A stretch of DNA of 37,539 bases, taken from NCBI RefSeq assembly GCF_004343705.1, contig NZ_SKFH01000035.1:1-37539 (forward strand), written 5' to 3'. A program made the translations under genes and the position numbers. Of this stretch, positions 18,601 through 26,971 are shown piece by piece. The notes below the pieces were generated by a model that had not been told where the DNA came from, searched no databases, and saw only the letters and a list, made by a program, of their open reading frames with translations. Within the stretch, counting starts at the first letter, position 1, and the number at the start of each line of letters is the position of its first letter. This DNA comes from Flaviaesturariibacter aridisoli (GTDB lineage: Bacteria > Bacteroidota > Bacteroidia > Chitinophagales > Chitinophagaceae).

Positions 18601-19686
18601 TCAGGAGGGCTGGCCTTCGTCGGGGCGCTTCGGCGCATAGCGCTGGCGGCGCTCGGCACGTTCGGCTTCCTCGGCTTCGGCTTCGCGCTGGCCTTCTTTG
18701 TCGTACGCCTTCAGAATGGCCTTCACCAAGCGGTGGCGCACTACGTCTTCTTCGTCCAGCTCGATGTAGCCGATGCCGTCGATGTTGCGCAGGATGCTGC
18801 TCGCCTTGCCCAGTCCCGAGCGCTGGTTGCGCGGAAGGTCCACCTGCGTCAGGTCGCCGGTAATAATGGCCTTGGCGTTGCCGCCGATGCGGGTGAGGAA
18901 CATCTTGAGCTGCAGGTCGGTCGCGTTCTGTGCTTCGTCGAGGATGATGAAGCAGTTGTCCAGCGTGCGGCCGCGCATGTAAGCCAGCGGCGCGATCTCG
19001 ATGGTGCGGGTCGACATGTAGTATCCGAGCTTATCGGCCGGGATCATGTCGTCGAGCGCATCATAGAGCGGGCGCAGGTAGGGGTCGATCTTTTCCTTCA
19101 GGTCGCCCGGAAGGAAGCCAAGGCTTTCACCGGCCTCCACGGCGGGGCGCGTGAGGATGATCTTTTTCACCACCTTGTTCTTCAGCGCGCGCACGGCCAT
19201 GGCCACGGCGGTATAGGTCTTACCCGTACCGGCAGGCCCGATGGCAAATACGATGTCGTTCTTCTCGGCGGCGGTCACCAGGCGCTTCTGGTTGGCCGTG
19301 CGGGCGCGAACGGTCTTTCCGTTGGGGCCAAATACCAGCACATCGGCCGGGTTTCGCTCCACGAAGTTGTCGACCGTTTCGGCGTCGTCGCCGCCGAGCA
19401 CCTGCTCAAAGTAGTTATCGCTCATGTGCCCGTTGCGCTCCAGGTACTGGATCAGCAGCTCGATCTTTTCGCGGGCGCCGTCCACTTGTTCGGGCGCGCC
19501 ACTGAGTTTGAGCTGTGTGCCGCGGGAGAGGATTTTGAGCAGGGGAAATTTTTTCTTGAGGATGTCCAGCTTTCCGTTGTTGACGCCAAAGAATTCAATG
19601 GGGTTGACGGTTTCCAGATTGATGATCGTGTCTCTCAATGATGGTAGGTTTTCAGGTAAAAAATCCGGCGAGGGCCGCAGTAGCAT
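18601..19686 (-). CDS. phoH: PhoH-family ATPase
   Basis: This 361-residue cytoplasmic P-loop NTPase belongs to the PhoH/PhoL family; members bind ATP and RNA and some have helicase or ribosome-related roles, but the physiological task is not settled. Residues 55-90 (RGTQLKLSGAPEQVDGA) look like a small KH-like N-terminal domain. Walker A is GPAGTGKT (150-157) and Walker B is FIILDEAQN (247-255, D250 and E251); LTRPAVEAGE (178-187) and ITGDLTQVDLP (275-285) are further family signatures. The C-terminal 30 residues are charged (Glu/Arg). The start is the only ATG; a TTG at codon 17 would give an N-terminus closer to relatives I know. Confidence 0.93.
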   Translation of the reverse strand: MLLRPSPDFLPENLPSLRDTIINLETVNPIEFFGVNNGKLDILKKKFPLLKILSRGTQLKLSGAPEQVDGAREKIELLIQYLERNGHMSDNYFEQVLGGDDAETVDNFVERNPADVLVFGPNGKTVRARTANQKRLVTAAEKNDIVFAIGPAGTGKTYTAVAMAVRALKNKVVKKIILTRPAVEAGESLGFLPGDLKEKIDPYLRPLYDALDDMIPADKLGYYMSTRTIEIAPLAYMRGRTLDNCFIILDEAQNATDLQLKMFLTRIGGNAKAIITGDLTQVDLPRNQRSGLGKASSILRNIDGIGYIELDEEDVVRHRLVKAILKAYDKEGQREAEAEEAERAERRQRYAPKRPDEGQPS

Positions 19687-19840
19687 CCAAGTTGTTCGTG
19701 ACTACGACAGTTAGCCTCCTGGGCCAGCGCTGCGGTAGTGACTTGTTTACATTGTGAATTAAATAATTGTGCCGGGAATTGCCAAAACCGGTTTTCCACG
19801 GGGTGTTATTTGCGCACATGTTATACCCATTCCGGTCTCT

Positions 19841-19848
19841 CAAATTTA
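19841..19848 (-). promoter_or_regulatory. Possible -7 element of phoH
   Basis: TAAATTTG on the minus strand is a perfect TAnnTTTG match, 154 nt upstream of the phoH start. It is the only match in the 250-bp divergent gap; the long leader it would give makes the assignment uncertain. No clear promoter was found for the plus-strand gene at 19938. Confidence 0.3.
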
Positions 19849-19937
19849 CCCAATCGGGTGTGAACGGGGTGTTACCTAAACGTTACAAAAACGGGAAATG
19901 GTGTGCTCTTTGCAGCGGTCGTAGAAACCCCTTTTTT

Positions 19938-20168
19938 ATGAGCGAGCATACCGGAAATCAGGTGCACAATCAGCAGACGCGCGGCCACCAGGAAGGCCAG
20001 ATGCAGAACACGCGTGCGGGCAACAGCAACCGTAGCCAGGGCTTGTCGGACATCCAGCCCGGCCAGCAGCAGGTAAGCAGCGAGCAGGGCGCCTCGGGCG
20101 AGACTGAAAGCGATCGCGCCAACCGCAACGAGGACGAAGGCGTCCGCGGCGGCAACAGCTCCATCTAA
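19938..20168 (+). CDS. Small hydrophilic, probably disordered protein
   Basis: This 76-residue protein is rich in Gln, Asn, Ser, Gly, Glu and Arg (VHNQQTRGHQEGQMQNTRAG, RANRNEDEGVRGGN) with almost no hydrophobic residues, so it is predicted disordered. There is no signal peptide or known domain. The ATG at 19938 is taken because the upstream in-frame sequence is unrelated intergenic DNA. Two hairpins (20186-20202 and 20207-20235) follow it, supporting a real transcription unit. It resembles in composition three other small proteins in this window (34802, 35117, 37162). Function unknown. Confidence 0.6.
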   Translation: MSEHTGNQVHNQQTRGHQEGQMQNTRAGNSNRSQGLSDIQPGQQQVSSEQGASGETESDRANRNEDEGVRGGNSSI

Positions 20169-20185
20169 GCGGCTCGATGTCGTAT

Positions 20186-20240
20186 GGCTTCCGTAAGAAG
20201 CCAGTGGGAATGCCGGGTTTTTCACCCGGCATTCCTGTTT
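20186..20240 (+). terminator. Double hairpin terminator
   Basis: GGCTTC-CGTAA-GAAGCC (20186-20202) is followed by a perfect 12-bp stem GGAATGCCGGGT / ACCCGGCATTCC (20207-20235) and TGTTTG. The tail is short on T residues, but the second stem is strong. Confidence 0.7.
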
Positions 20241-20253
20241 GCGCCGGAGCCAA

Positions 20254-20261
20254 TACCTTTA
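20254..20261 (+). promoter_or_regulatory. Putative -7 element of the glycosyltransferase pair
   Basis: TACCTTTA is one mismatch from TAnnTTTG and ends 4 nt before the ATG at 20266. Confidence 0.4.
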
Positions 20262-20265
20262 CCCA

Positions 20266-22005
20266 ATGTCGGCCCGCCAAAACTTCGCCAGGCTATGCTA
20301 CCTGATCGCAGCTGCCTGGATCCTCGCCATCGGCTTCTTTTTTTACCCGAAGTGGACCAGGCCGCAAACCGAGGCCACCATCAGCTGGGATGTGACCGGC
20401 TACTATTTCTATCTTCCTTCGCTCTTCATCTACCACGACCTGAAGCAACAGGCTTTCAAGGACCGCATCACGCAGGAATACAACCCGACGCCCACGGGCT
20501 ACCAGTCGTACCGCGACACGGCGAGCGGCAACCTGGTAATGAAGTATTCCAGCGGGATGTCGGTCGCCTTTCTCCCGGCATTCACCGTTGCCCATGTCAT
20601 TGCGAAAGCGGGCCCCTGGAAGGCCGATGGATTTTCGACGCCTTACCAGGCGGCGATCAGCATCCAGGGACTGCTCGTGGCGCTGCTCGGGCTCTATTTC
20701 CTGCGGTGCCTGCTGCAACGTTACTTTTCACCGGTGTCCACCGGCATCGTGCTCCTCGTGTATGCCTTCGCCACCAACTACCTCGAATACGCCGCCATCA
20801 ACAACGGCATGACCCATAGCTACCTCTTCACGATGTATGCGGGGCTGCTGCTGCTGACGATCGGCTACTACGAAAGCCCGCGCCGCGGCCGCGCGCTCGC
20901 TATCGGTGCGCTTTGCGGTTGGATGGCGCTGATGCGCCCCACCGAAGCCTGCAGCGTGCTGCTGCCGTTGTTCTGGGGCATCGGCAGCACGCGGGCGCTT
21001 GGCGAACGCTGGCGGTTCTGGCGGCAGCACGCGGGCCAGCTGGCACTAGCCGCCGCGGCCATGATCGCGGTGGGCTCGCTGCAGCTTGTTTACTGGAAAT
21101 ACGTCACAGGGCATTGGGTCGTTTATAGTTACGGCGACGAAGGCTTTCATTTCATCCACCCGCACTTCGACGACTGCTTGTGGAGCTTCCGCAAGGGCTG
21201 GCTGATATACACGCCGGTGATGGCGCTTTCGCTGGCGGGCTTTGCGGCGTTGTGGAAGAAAAGCCGGGAGCTGTTCTGGCCCGTCCTGGGTTTTAGTCTT
21301 GTGTTTTGCTACCTCGCTTTCAGCTGGAGCACCTGGTGGTACGGCGGCGGCCTCGGACAGCGGGCCCTCATCCAGTTGTATCCCGTGCTCGGTTTCCCGA
21401 TGGCGGCGCTGCTGGAGCGCCTGCGGCGTCCGCTGACACGGGGCGTCGTGTTGCTTTTTACGCTGTTTTGTACTTATTACAATCTCTGGCTGCATTACCA
21501 GGGCCACTACGGCGGCCTGCTGGAGCCGGAGTTCATGACCTACCCGTACTGGAAAAAGATCTTCCTGCGCTACCACTTGAGCGACGACCGGGTGAAGCTG
21601 CTCGATGCGGGCTACGAGTACCCCGGCACACCGGCCTGCAGCGAAACGGTGTACCAACGCAGCGACACGCTGGCGGCCCTTCCGGGGCCGGAGTTTCTCG
21701 ACGTCACCCTGCTCGGGCCGGTAGCCGGCAAAAGCTGGCGGCGGATCTACCTCACGGCCTTTTCGCCCGACCGCGAATGGGACCTCTGGAAATACCACCT
21801 GCTGTATATGAAAGAGAAAAGAGGCAGTGCGGTGATCAGCACCAACCAGGTGCGCCTAGAGCGCCTGATGCCCGGCAACGGACCGTCTACGATGTGGCTC
21901 GACCTGAAGCTGGAAGACGAGCGCGACAGCATCGAAATATTCGTTCACAACCTGGGCAGCGCCAAGCCGCTGTACCTTACCAACGTCAAAATCATCGCTT
22001 TTTAA
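20266..22005 (+). CDS. Multi-pass membrane protein, putative GT-C-type glycosyltransferase
   Basis: This 579-residue protein has about ten transmembrane helices in its first 430 residues and a soluble, beta-rich C-terminal part (about 440-579). The first extracytoplasmic loop contains ISWDVTGYYFYLPSLF; an acidic residue in the first outside loop is a hallmark of GT-C enzymes, which use polyprenyl-phosphate sugars as donors. No family-specific signature was recognised, so the class is inference. Support comes from the next gene, which overlaps by one base (TAATG) and encodes a GT2 enzyme of the polyprenyl-phosphate-hexose synthase type. The start at 20266 is the first ATG after a -7-like box. 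Confidence 0.7.
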   Translation: MSARQNFARLCYLIAAAWILAIGFFFYPKWTRPQTEATISWDVTGYYFYLPSLFIYHDLKQQAFKDRITQEYNPTPTGYQSYRDTASGNLVMKYSSGMSVAFLPAFTVAHVIAKAGPWKADGFSTPYQAAISIQGLLVALLGLYFLRCLLQRYFSPVSTGIVLLVYAFATNYLEYAAINNGMTHSYLFTMYAGLLLLTIGYYESPRRGRALAIGALCGWMALMRPTEACSVLLPLFWGIGSTRALGERWRFWRQHAGQLALAAAAMIAVGSLQLVYWKYVTGHWVVYSYGDEGFHFIHPHFDDCLWSFRKGWLIYTPVMALSLAGFAALWKKSRELFWPVLGFSLVFCYLAFSWSTWWYGGGLGQRALIQLYPVLGFPMAALLERLRRPLTRGVVLLFTLFCTYYNLWLHYQGHYGGLLEPEFMTYPYWKKIFLRYHLSDDRVKLLDAGYEYPGTPACSETVYQRSDTLAALPGPEFLDVTLLGPVAGKSWRRIYLTAFSPDREWDLWKYHLLYMKEKRGSAVISTNQVRLERLMPGNGPSTMWLDLKLEDERDSIEIFVHNLGSAKPLYLTNVKIIAF

Positions 22006-22736
22006 TGCCTGCTGAAACGCTGCCCCTGCTCTCGGTCGTGTTACCGGTCTTTAACGAGCAGAATTATATCTACGAGGTTCTTTCCAGAGTGTGCCGTGCC
22101 GACGTTCCCGGCGTGACCCGCGAGCTGGTGGTGGTAGACGATGCGAGCACCGACGGAACGGCGGCCGAAGTGGAACGGTTTATCAGCGACCATCCCGGTT
22201 ATGAAGTGCGGTTTTCCCGCCACGCGCAAAACCAGGGCAAAGGCGGCGCCGTGCAGACCGCCATCGGCGTGGCGCGCGGCGACTTCCTGCTGATCCAGGA
22301 TGCCGATTTCGAATACGATCCTTCCGACTACCCCGACCTCGTGGGTCCGTTGGTCAAGGGGCAGGCAGATGTGGTCTACGGATCGCGGTTCATCGGCAGC
22401 AAGCCCCACCGCGTGCTGTTCTTTTACCACTATATGGCCAACCGCTTCCTGACGACCCTGTCCAATTGGTTTACCAACCTCAATCTCACCGATATGGAGA
22501 CCGGCTATAAGGCCTTCCGGATCGACGTGTTGCGGCCGCTGCGGCTGTATGAAAAGCGCTTCGGCTTTGAGCCCGAGATCACCGCCAAGATGTCGCGCGT
22601 GCCGCGGGTGCGGATCTACGAGGTCGGGATTGCCTACCACGGGCGCACTTACGAGGAAGGGAAAAAGATCAACTGGAAAGACGGCGTGAAAGCCATCTGG
22701 TATGTGCTCAAATACAACACCTGGGCCCGCCGCTGA
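22005..22736 (+). CDS. GT2 glycosyltransferase, polyprenyl-phosphate hexose synthase type
   Basis: This 243-residue soluble GT-A enzyme resembles dolichol-phosphate mannose/glucose synthases. It has the nucleotide-binding strand VVLPVFNEQ (11-19), DDASTDGT (45-52), the metal-binding QDADFEYDP (98-106, D99 and D101), and DMETGYKAFR, a stretch typical of this subgroup. It has no C-terminal membrane helices, so its product would be handed to a separate membrane protein; the preceding gene, overlapping by one base, is a fitting partner. Together they could add a sugar to a lipid or glycan on the outer face of the inner membrane. Sugar and acceptor are unknown. Confidence 0.88.
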   Translation: MPAETLPLLSVVLPVFNEQNYIYEVLSRVCRADVPGVTRELVVVDDASTDGTAAEVERFISDHPGYEVRFSRHAQNQGKGGAVQTAIGVARGDFLLIQDADFEYDPSDYPDLVGPLVKGQADVVYGSRFIGSKPHRVLFFYHYMANRFLTTLSNWFTNLNLTDMETGYKAFRIDVLRPLRLYEKRFGFEPEITAKMSRVPRVRIYEVGIAYHGRTYEEGKKINWKDGVKAIWYVLKYNTWARR

Positions 22737-22783
22737 GCGGCTCTTTTAAGAATTCCCGGGGCGGGAGAGCCGCCGGAATTTCG

Positions 22784-22791
22784 TATCTTTC
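22784..22791 (+). promoter_or_regulatory. Putative -7 element of ssb
   Basis: TATCTTTC is one mismatch from TAnnTTTG and lies 18 nt before the ATG. Confidence 0.35.
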
Positions 22792-22809
22792 CACTCTAAT
22801 TTGAGCACT

Positions 22810-23250
22810 ATGATTAAAATGCAAGTAATTGGCAATCTGGGCAAAGATTGCGTCGTTAACACCGTTAACGGAAAGAATGTGATCAACTTTACGGTGGCCC
22901 ACACCGAGAAGTACAAAGACAGCCAGGGCAACCAGCAGGAAAAAACCACCTGGGTGGATTGCGCCTACTGGACCGACCGCACCGCTGTAGCCCCTTACCT
23001 TACCAAAGGCAAGCAGGTGTATGTGGAAGGCCAGCCCGAAGTACGCAGCTATACGCGCCAGGACGGCACCGCGGGTTCTTCCCTGTCGATGCGCGTGCGC
23101 GAACTGCAACTGATCGGCGGCAGCCGCAACGAAAATGAAGGCGGCGGCGGTTACGGACAGCAGTCCTACGGCCAGCAGCAACCCGCGCCGCAGCGCCAGA
23201 GCGCACCGGCCGCCGGTGGCGACGACATGGCCGACGACCTGCCGTTCTGA
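22810..23250 (+). CDS. ssb: Single-stranded DNA-binding protein
   Basis: This 146-residue protein has an N-terminal OB fold (MIKMQVIGNLGKDCVVNTVNG ... NFTVAHTEKYKD ... TWVDCAYW, residues 1-105), a Gly/Gln-rich linker (GGGGYGQQSYGQQQP) and the acidic tail DDMADDLPF. The final Asp-Asp-Leu-Pro-Phe is the docking peptide for replication and repair partners. Start chosen at the ATG of MIKMQV; a TTG three codons earlier is less likely. It is the only ssb in the window and appears monocistronic, with a terminator 20 nt after the stop. Confidence 0.95.
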   Translation: MIKMQVIGNLGKDCVVNTVNGKNVINFTVAHTEKYKDSQGNQQEKTTWVDCAYWTDRTAVAPYLTKGKQVYVEGQPEVRSYTRQDGTAGSSLSMRVRELQLIGGSRNENEGGGGYGQQSYGQQQPAPQRQSAPAAGGDDMADDLPF

Positions 23251-23269
23251 TTCAACAGCCACAAAAAAA

Positions 23270-23297
23270 CAAAAGCTCCCGCGAGGGAGCTTTTTTC
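23270..23297 (+). terminator. Terminator of ssb
   Basis: AAAAGCTCCC-GCGA-GGGAGCTTTTTT forms a clean stem with a T tract; it may also serve the convergent propeller gene. Confidence 0.9.
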
Positions 23298-23312
23298 ATT
23301 ACCGCAAGTTAT

Positions 23313-24266
23313 TTACATCAATATCGCCTTCACGCTCCACAGGTCGGCATAGCTGCTGATCGAAGGCTTGTTCTTCGGCGCACCGGCGTTGGAGGTGAAA
23401 TAAATGGTGTTGTCGGGGCCGAAGGTCGGGTACCAGTTGACGGTGTTGCCCTGCGTCACCTGGGTGACCGAGGAGCCGTCGGCTTTCATCACGAACACAT
23501 GCGCACTCTGGTCGTCGCGCGTGGAGGAGAACACGATCATCTTGCCGTCTTTCGAGTAGCTCGCGTGGAAGCTGCTGAAGTCGCCGGAGGTCAGCTGCGT
23601 GCTCTGGCCGGTCTTCATGTCGTAGGTAAAGATCTGCTGGAATTTACCCACGTCCTTGGCGTACAGGAAGCTTTGGCCGTTGGGCGCCCAGGAGCCGTAC
23701 GATCCTTCGGTGAGCACCGTGAAGTTGTTGCCGTTCGGGTCCATCAGGCACATCTGGTATGCCGAGCCGATGCGGCTTTGGAAGAGGATCTTCTTGCCGT
23801 CGGGCGAGATGTTGGGATAGGAGTCGTTCTCACCCATCGCCGAGGGTGTGATGTAGGCAATGCCGTTGTTGCCTTCGATGCCGCCGCGGCAGATCACGGG
23901 CTTGGCGGGCCGGTAATAGGTGTACAGGAAGTCTTTCGAATTGGGCATCCAGGAGCCTTCGGCGGTGCTGGCGCCGATGATGGGCGTGCGGCCCGGCTGC
24001 CCGATGTTGATGTAGACGAGTCCGAAGCGGTCGCTGCCGGTCTTGTTGTCGTCGCGGGTATAGAACAGCACTTTCTTGCCGTCGGGAGAAACACGCGGGT
24101 AGTATTCCGAAATCGGGTCGTTGCTGAGGCGGATCAGCTCACGGGCGTTGCCGGTGGTGCCGGGTGCATTGTCGGGGATGAGCGGCTTCTTGACAGCTGT
24201 TACGGAACTGCAGCCCTGGATGATGTAGGCAAGGGCGCAAAAGGAGAGGAGTCGGAACTGTTTCAT
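23313..24266 (-). CDS. TolB-like beta-propeller lipoprotein (PD40 repeats)
   Basis: This 317-residue lipoprotein (signal MKQFRLLSFCALAYIIQGC, cysteine 19) carries WD40-like PD40 blades. Repeats are readable as YYPRVSPDGKKVLFYTRDD, SYPNISPDGKKILFQSRIG, SYGSWAPNGQSFLYAKDVG, HASYSKDGKMIVFSSTRDD and WYPTFGPDNTIYFTSN, roughly every 45-60 residues. Such propellers act as binding scaffolds in the periplasm or at the outer membrane; there is no catalytic domain. It is not next to tol-pal genes, so a TolB role is not implied. It is divergent from the Ldh2-family gene across a 155-bp gap, in which no good minus-strand promoter was seen. Confidence 0.85.
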   Translation of the reverse strand: MKQFRLLSFCALAYIIQGCSSVTAVKKPLIPDNAPGTTGNARELIRLSNDPISEYYPRVSPDGKKVLFYTRDDNKTGSDRFGLVYINIGQPGRTPIIGASTAEGSWMPNSKDFLYTYYRPAKPVICRGGIEGNNGIAYITPSAMGENDSYPNISPDGKKILFQSRIGSAYQMCLMDPNGNNFTVLTEGSYGSWAPNGQSFLYAKDVGKFQQIFTYDMKTGQSTQLTSGDFSSFHASYSKDGKMIVFSSTRDDQSAHVFVMKADGSSVTQVTQGNTVNWYPTFGPDNTIYFTSNAGAPKNKPSISSYADLWSVKAILM

Positions 24267-24408
24267 AAAAAAGTTTGTCGGGTTTAAGAATGTGAAGCCG
24301 CAGGTGCGTCAACGGGTCAAACGTAGGGTGGCCGCCTTGCGCCGCGAATACCTAATTATGAGTAAAATGCCGGTGGCCGTTGCAGTCGGGTCGCAAAACG
24401 GAGCGGCT

Positions 24409-24416
24409 TATCTTCG
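24409..24416 (+). promoter_or_regulatory. Putative -7 element of the Ldh2-family gene
   Basis: TATCTTCG, one mismatch from TAnnTTTG, ends 5 nt before the ATG at 24422; same octamer and nearly the same spacing as before the gene at 14241. Confidence 0.45.
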
Positions 24417-24421
24417 CGGCC

Positions 24422-25516
24422 ATGAGTACCCGGCTGTTTTCCTACGACGAGTTGTATGCTTTTTCCGAAACCATTTTCCGGTCCATTGGCTGCACCGCCG
24501 ACGATGCGCGCCTGGCGGCCCGCGTGCTGCTGTCGGCTGATCTCCGCGGCGTCGATTCGCACGGTATCGCCCGCCTCAGCGGTTATGTGCGCCTGTGGGA
24601 TGCGCAGCGTGTGAAAGCCGATGCGCAGGTGCGGGTGCTCCACGAAACGCCCTCCACTGCCACCGTCGACGGCGACAGCGGCCTAGGTCTTGTTGTAGCC
24701 CCCAAAGCGATGCAGATCGCCATCGACAAGGCGAAGCAGGTGGGTTCGGGCTGGGTGAGCGTGCAGAACTCCAATCACTTCGGCATCGCCGGCTACCACG
24801 CCATCATGGCGCTGGAGCACGATATGATCGGCATCGCCCTTACCAATGCGAGCCCTCTGGTAGCGCCTACGTTTTCGGTGGAGCGACTGCTTGGTACCAA
24901 CCCCATTTGCGTGGCCGTGCCGGCCGGGAGCGAGCCGCCCTTCGTGGCGGATATGGCCACTACAACGGCCGCAAACGGAAAGCTAGAGATCCTGCAGCGC
25001 AAGAACGGCGTGGCGCCACACGGGTGGATCCAGGATAAGGAAGGCGCCCCCGCGACCGACCCGCACGAGCTGAAGGCCGGCGGCGCGCTGCTGCCCCTCG
25101 GCGGCGACCGCGAGCATGGCTCGCACAAAGGTTATGCGCTCGGCGCGGTTGTAGATATACTGTCCGCCGTCCTCAGCGGCGCCAATTACGGCCCCTGGGT
25201 GCCACCCTTCCCGGCCTACGTACCGATGCCTACCGGTATGCCCGGCAAAGGGATCGGTCACTTTTTCGGGGCCCTGCGGGTGGACGCCTTCCGTCCCGCG
25301 GCGGAATTCAAGGAGCATATGGACAACTGGATCCGCCGCTTCCGCAGCGCAACGCCCATCAGCGGGCAGGAGCGCGTGCTCATTCCCGGCGATCCCGAGC
25401 GGGAGTCGGAAACGCAGCGCCGTACCGGAGGAATGCCGCTGCTGGAGCCCGTCGTAGCTGACCTGCGTTTCCTGTCGGAGAAATTTAGCATTCCGATGCC
25501 CCCGGGCAGGGCGTAA
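24422..25516 (+). CDS. Malate/L-lactate dehydrogenase family (Ldh2) oxidoreductase
   Basis: This 364-residue NAD(P)-dependent enzyme belongs to the Ldh2/ComC/YlbC/DpkA family, which reduces 2-keto acids or cyclic imines. Characteristic pieces are LRGVDSHGIARL (41-52) with conserved H47, QNSNHFGIAGYH (115-126) with H119, LLGTNPICVAVPAG, and GYALGAVVDILSAVLSGA. The family has a fold unlike the classical lactate and malate dehydrogenases. The exact substrate (malate, lactate, ureidoglycolate, 2,3-diketogulonate or pyrroline carboxylate) cannot be chosen from sequence. Start at 24422 is set by the leading Met of a typical N-terminus and a -7 box directly upstream. It is 11 nt before lysC, whose -7 box overlaps this gene's stop. 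Confidence 0.88.
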   Translation: MSTRLFSYDELYAFSETIFRSIGCTADDARLAARVLLSADLRGVDSHGIARLSGYVRLWDAQRVKADAQVRVLHETPSTATVDGDSGLGLVVAPKAMQIAIDKAKQVGSGWVSVQNSNHFGIAGYHAIMALEHDMIGIALTNASPLVAPTFSVERLLGTNPICVAVPAGSEPPFVADMATTTAANGKLEILQRKNGVAPHGWIQDKEGAPATDPHELKAGGALLPLGGDREHGSHKGYALGAVVDILSAVLSGANYGPWVPPFPAYVPMPTGMPGKGIGHFFGALRVDAFRPAAEFKEHMDNWIRRFRSATPISGQERVLIPGDPERESETQRRTGGMPLLEPVVADLRFLSEKFSIPMPPGRA

Positions 25517-25521
25517 TTTTG
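25514..25521 (+). promoter_or_regulatory. -7 element of lysC overlapping the upstream stop codon
   Basis: TAATTTTG is a perfect TAnnTTTG match; its first three bases are the TAA stop of the Ldh2-family gene, and it ends 6 nt before the lysC ATG at 25528. Confidence 0.55.
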
Positions 25522-25527
25522 CGGTCC

Positions 25528-26847
25528 ATGAAGATTATGAAGTTCGGCGGTACCTCCGTTGGAAAACCCGCCCGCATGCACGAGGTGGCCCGTCTCGCAA
25601 CGGCCGATAAGGAGCCTAAGATCGTAGTGCTCAGCGCCGTCAGCGGCACCACCAATGCCCTCGTGGCCATCAGCCAGAAGCTGGCCCTCGGCGAGCGTGA
25701 CGCGGCCCGCCTGGCCATCGACGCGCTGGAAACGCAGTACCAGAATTTTATTGCCGAACTCGTGCATACCGATGCCGCGCTGGAAAAGGCACGCGCCGTG
25801 CTGCAGGAGCACTTCGAATTCCTGCACATCATCCTGCGCATTTCCTGGAGCGAAGCCCTCAACAAGGATATCCTCGCCCAGGGCGAGCTGCTGTCCACCA
25901 AGCTGTTCTGCACCTATCTTGAAGAGCAGGGCCTCCGTTACGCGCTGCTGCCGGCGCTCGACTTCATGCGTATCGACGAGCACGAGGAGCCGCAGCTGGA
26001 TACGATCCGGACGCTCCTCGGCGCCATGCTCCAGCAGCACGCCGGCACCGGCCTGTTTGTGACGCAGGGTTTTATCTGCCGCAATGCGCGCGGCGAGGTG
26101 GACAACCTGAAGCGCGGCGGATCGGATTACAGCGCATCGCTCATCGCCGCTGCCGCCGGCGCCTCGGTATGCGAAATCTGGACCGACATCAACGGCATGC
26201 ACAACAACGATCCGCGCGTGGTAGATCGCACCCTGCCTGTATCGCGACTTAGCTTCGACGAGGCAGCCGAGCTCGCTTATTTCGGCGCCAAGATCCTCCA
26301 CCCGGCCTCCATCTGGCCCGCGCAGCAGCACAACGTGCCGGTGAAGCTGCTCAACACGATGGACCCAGGCGCGGAAGGCACCCTCATTACGGGCGATGCG
26401 ACAGCTCCCGGCGCCAAGGCCATTGCAGCGAAGGACGGCATTACGGCAGTGAACATTAAAAGCAGCCGCATGCTGCTCGCCTACGGCTTCCTGCGCCGTG
26501 TGTTTGAAATATTCGAAAAGCACCGCACGTCCATCGATATGATCACCACCTCCGAGGTGGCCGTTTCCGTCACCATCGACAACGCATCGGCGCTGCCGGC
26601 GATCCTCGAGGAGCTCGGCGCCCTCGGCACCGTGTCGGTGGACGGAGACCAGGCGATCGTTTCCATCGTAGGGCAGGAGATCGCCTCCGACACGTCGATG
26701 CTGCAACGCGTATTCAGCAGCCTCGAAGGTGTAGAAATACGGATGGTGAGCTATGGCGGGTCGCTGCACAACATCTCGCTGCTGGTAGCGGCGGATAAAA
26801 AGAAGGACGTGCTCCAGCGCCTGAATAAGGGCGTGTTCGGGCTTTAG
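25528..26847 (+). CDS. lysC: Aspartate kinase
   Basis: This 439-residue enzyme phosphorylates L-aspartate, the first step toward lysine, threonine, methionine and diaminopimelate. The kinase domain (about 1-290) has KFGGTSVGK (5-13), VLSAVSGTTNAL, and KRGGSDYSASLIAAAAGA in the amino-acid-kinase fold. Two ACT-type segments follow (from about 310: FLRRVFEIFEKHRTSIDMITTSEVAVSV, and EGVEIRMVSYGGSLHNISLLV), the usual seat of feedback control by lysine or threonine. It is a monofunctional form with no homoserine dehydrogenase domain. The ATG at 25528 is chosen; an ATG three codons further is a possible alternative. A strong terminator follows. Confidence 0.95.
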   Translation: MKIMKFGGTSVGKPARMHEVARLATADKEPKIVVLSAVSGTTNALVAISQKLALGERDAARLAIDALETQYQNFIAELVHTDAALEKARAVLQEHFEFLHIILRISWSEALNKDILAQGELLSTKLFCTYLEEQGLRYALLPALDFMRIDEHEEPQLDTIRTLLGAMLQQHAGTGLFVTQGFICRNARGEVDNLKRGGSDYSASLIAAAAGASVCEIWTDINGMHNNDPRVVDRTLPVSRLSFDEAAELAYFGAKILHPASIWPAQQHNVPVKLLNTMDPGAEGTLITGDATAPGAKAIAAKDGITAVNIKSSRMLLAYGFLRRVFEIFEKHRTSIDMITTSEVAVSVTIDNASALPAILEELGALGTVSVDGDQAIVSIVGQEIASDTSMLQRVFSSLEGVEIRMVSYGGSLHNISLLVAADKKKDVLQRLNKGVFGL

Positions 26848-26898
26848 ATCTCCCCCCGGCCCTCTCGGGTACGGTGACGGAGACGCAACCAGAAAACG

Positions 26899-26932
26899 AA
26901 AGCCCCGATGTTTTTGACATCGGGGCTTTTTG
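26899..26932. terminator. Bidirectional terminator between lysC and queA
   Basis: AAAGCCCCGATGT and ACATCGGGGCTTTTT form a 12-13 bp stem around a T-rich loop, usable from both sides of this convergent pair. Confidence 0.9.
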
Positions 26933-26971
26933 GTCCCCTCTCCGTATACCGGAAAGGGAGTAGGAGTGAGG

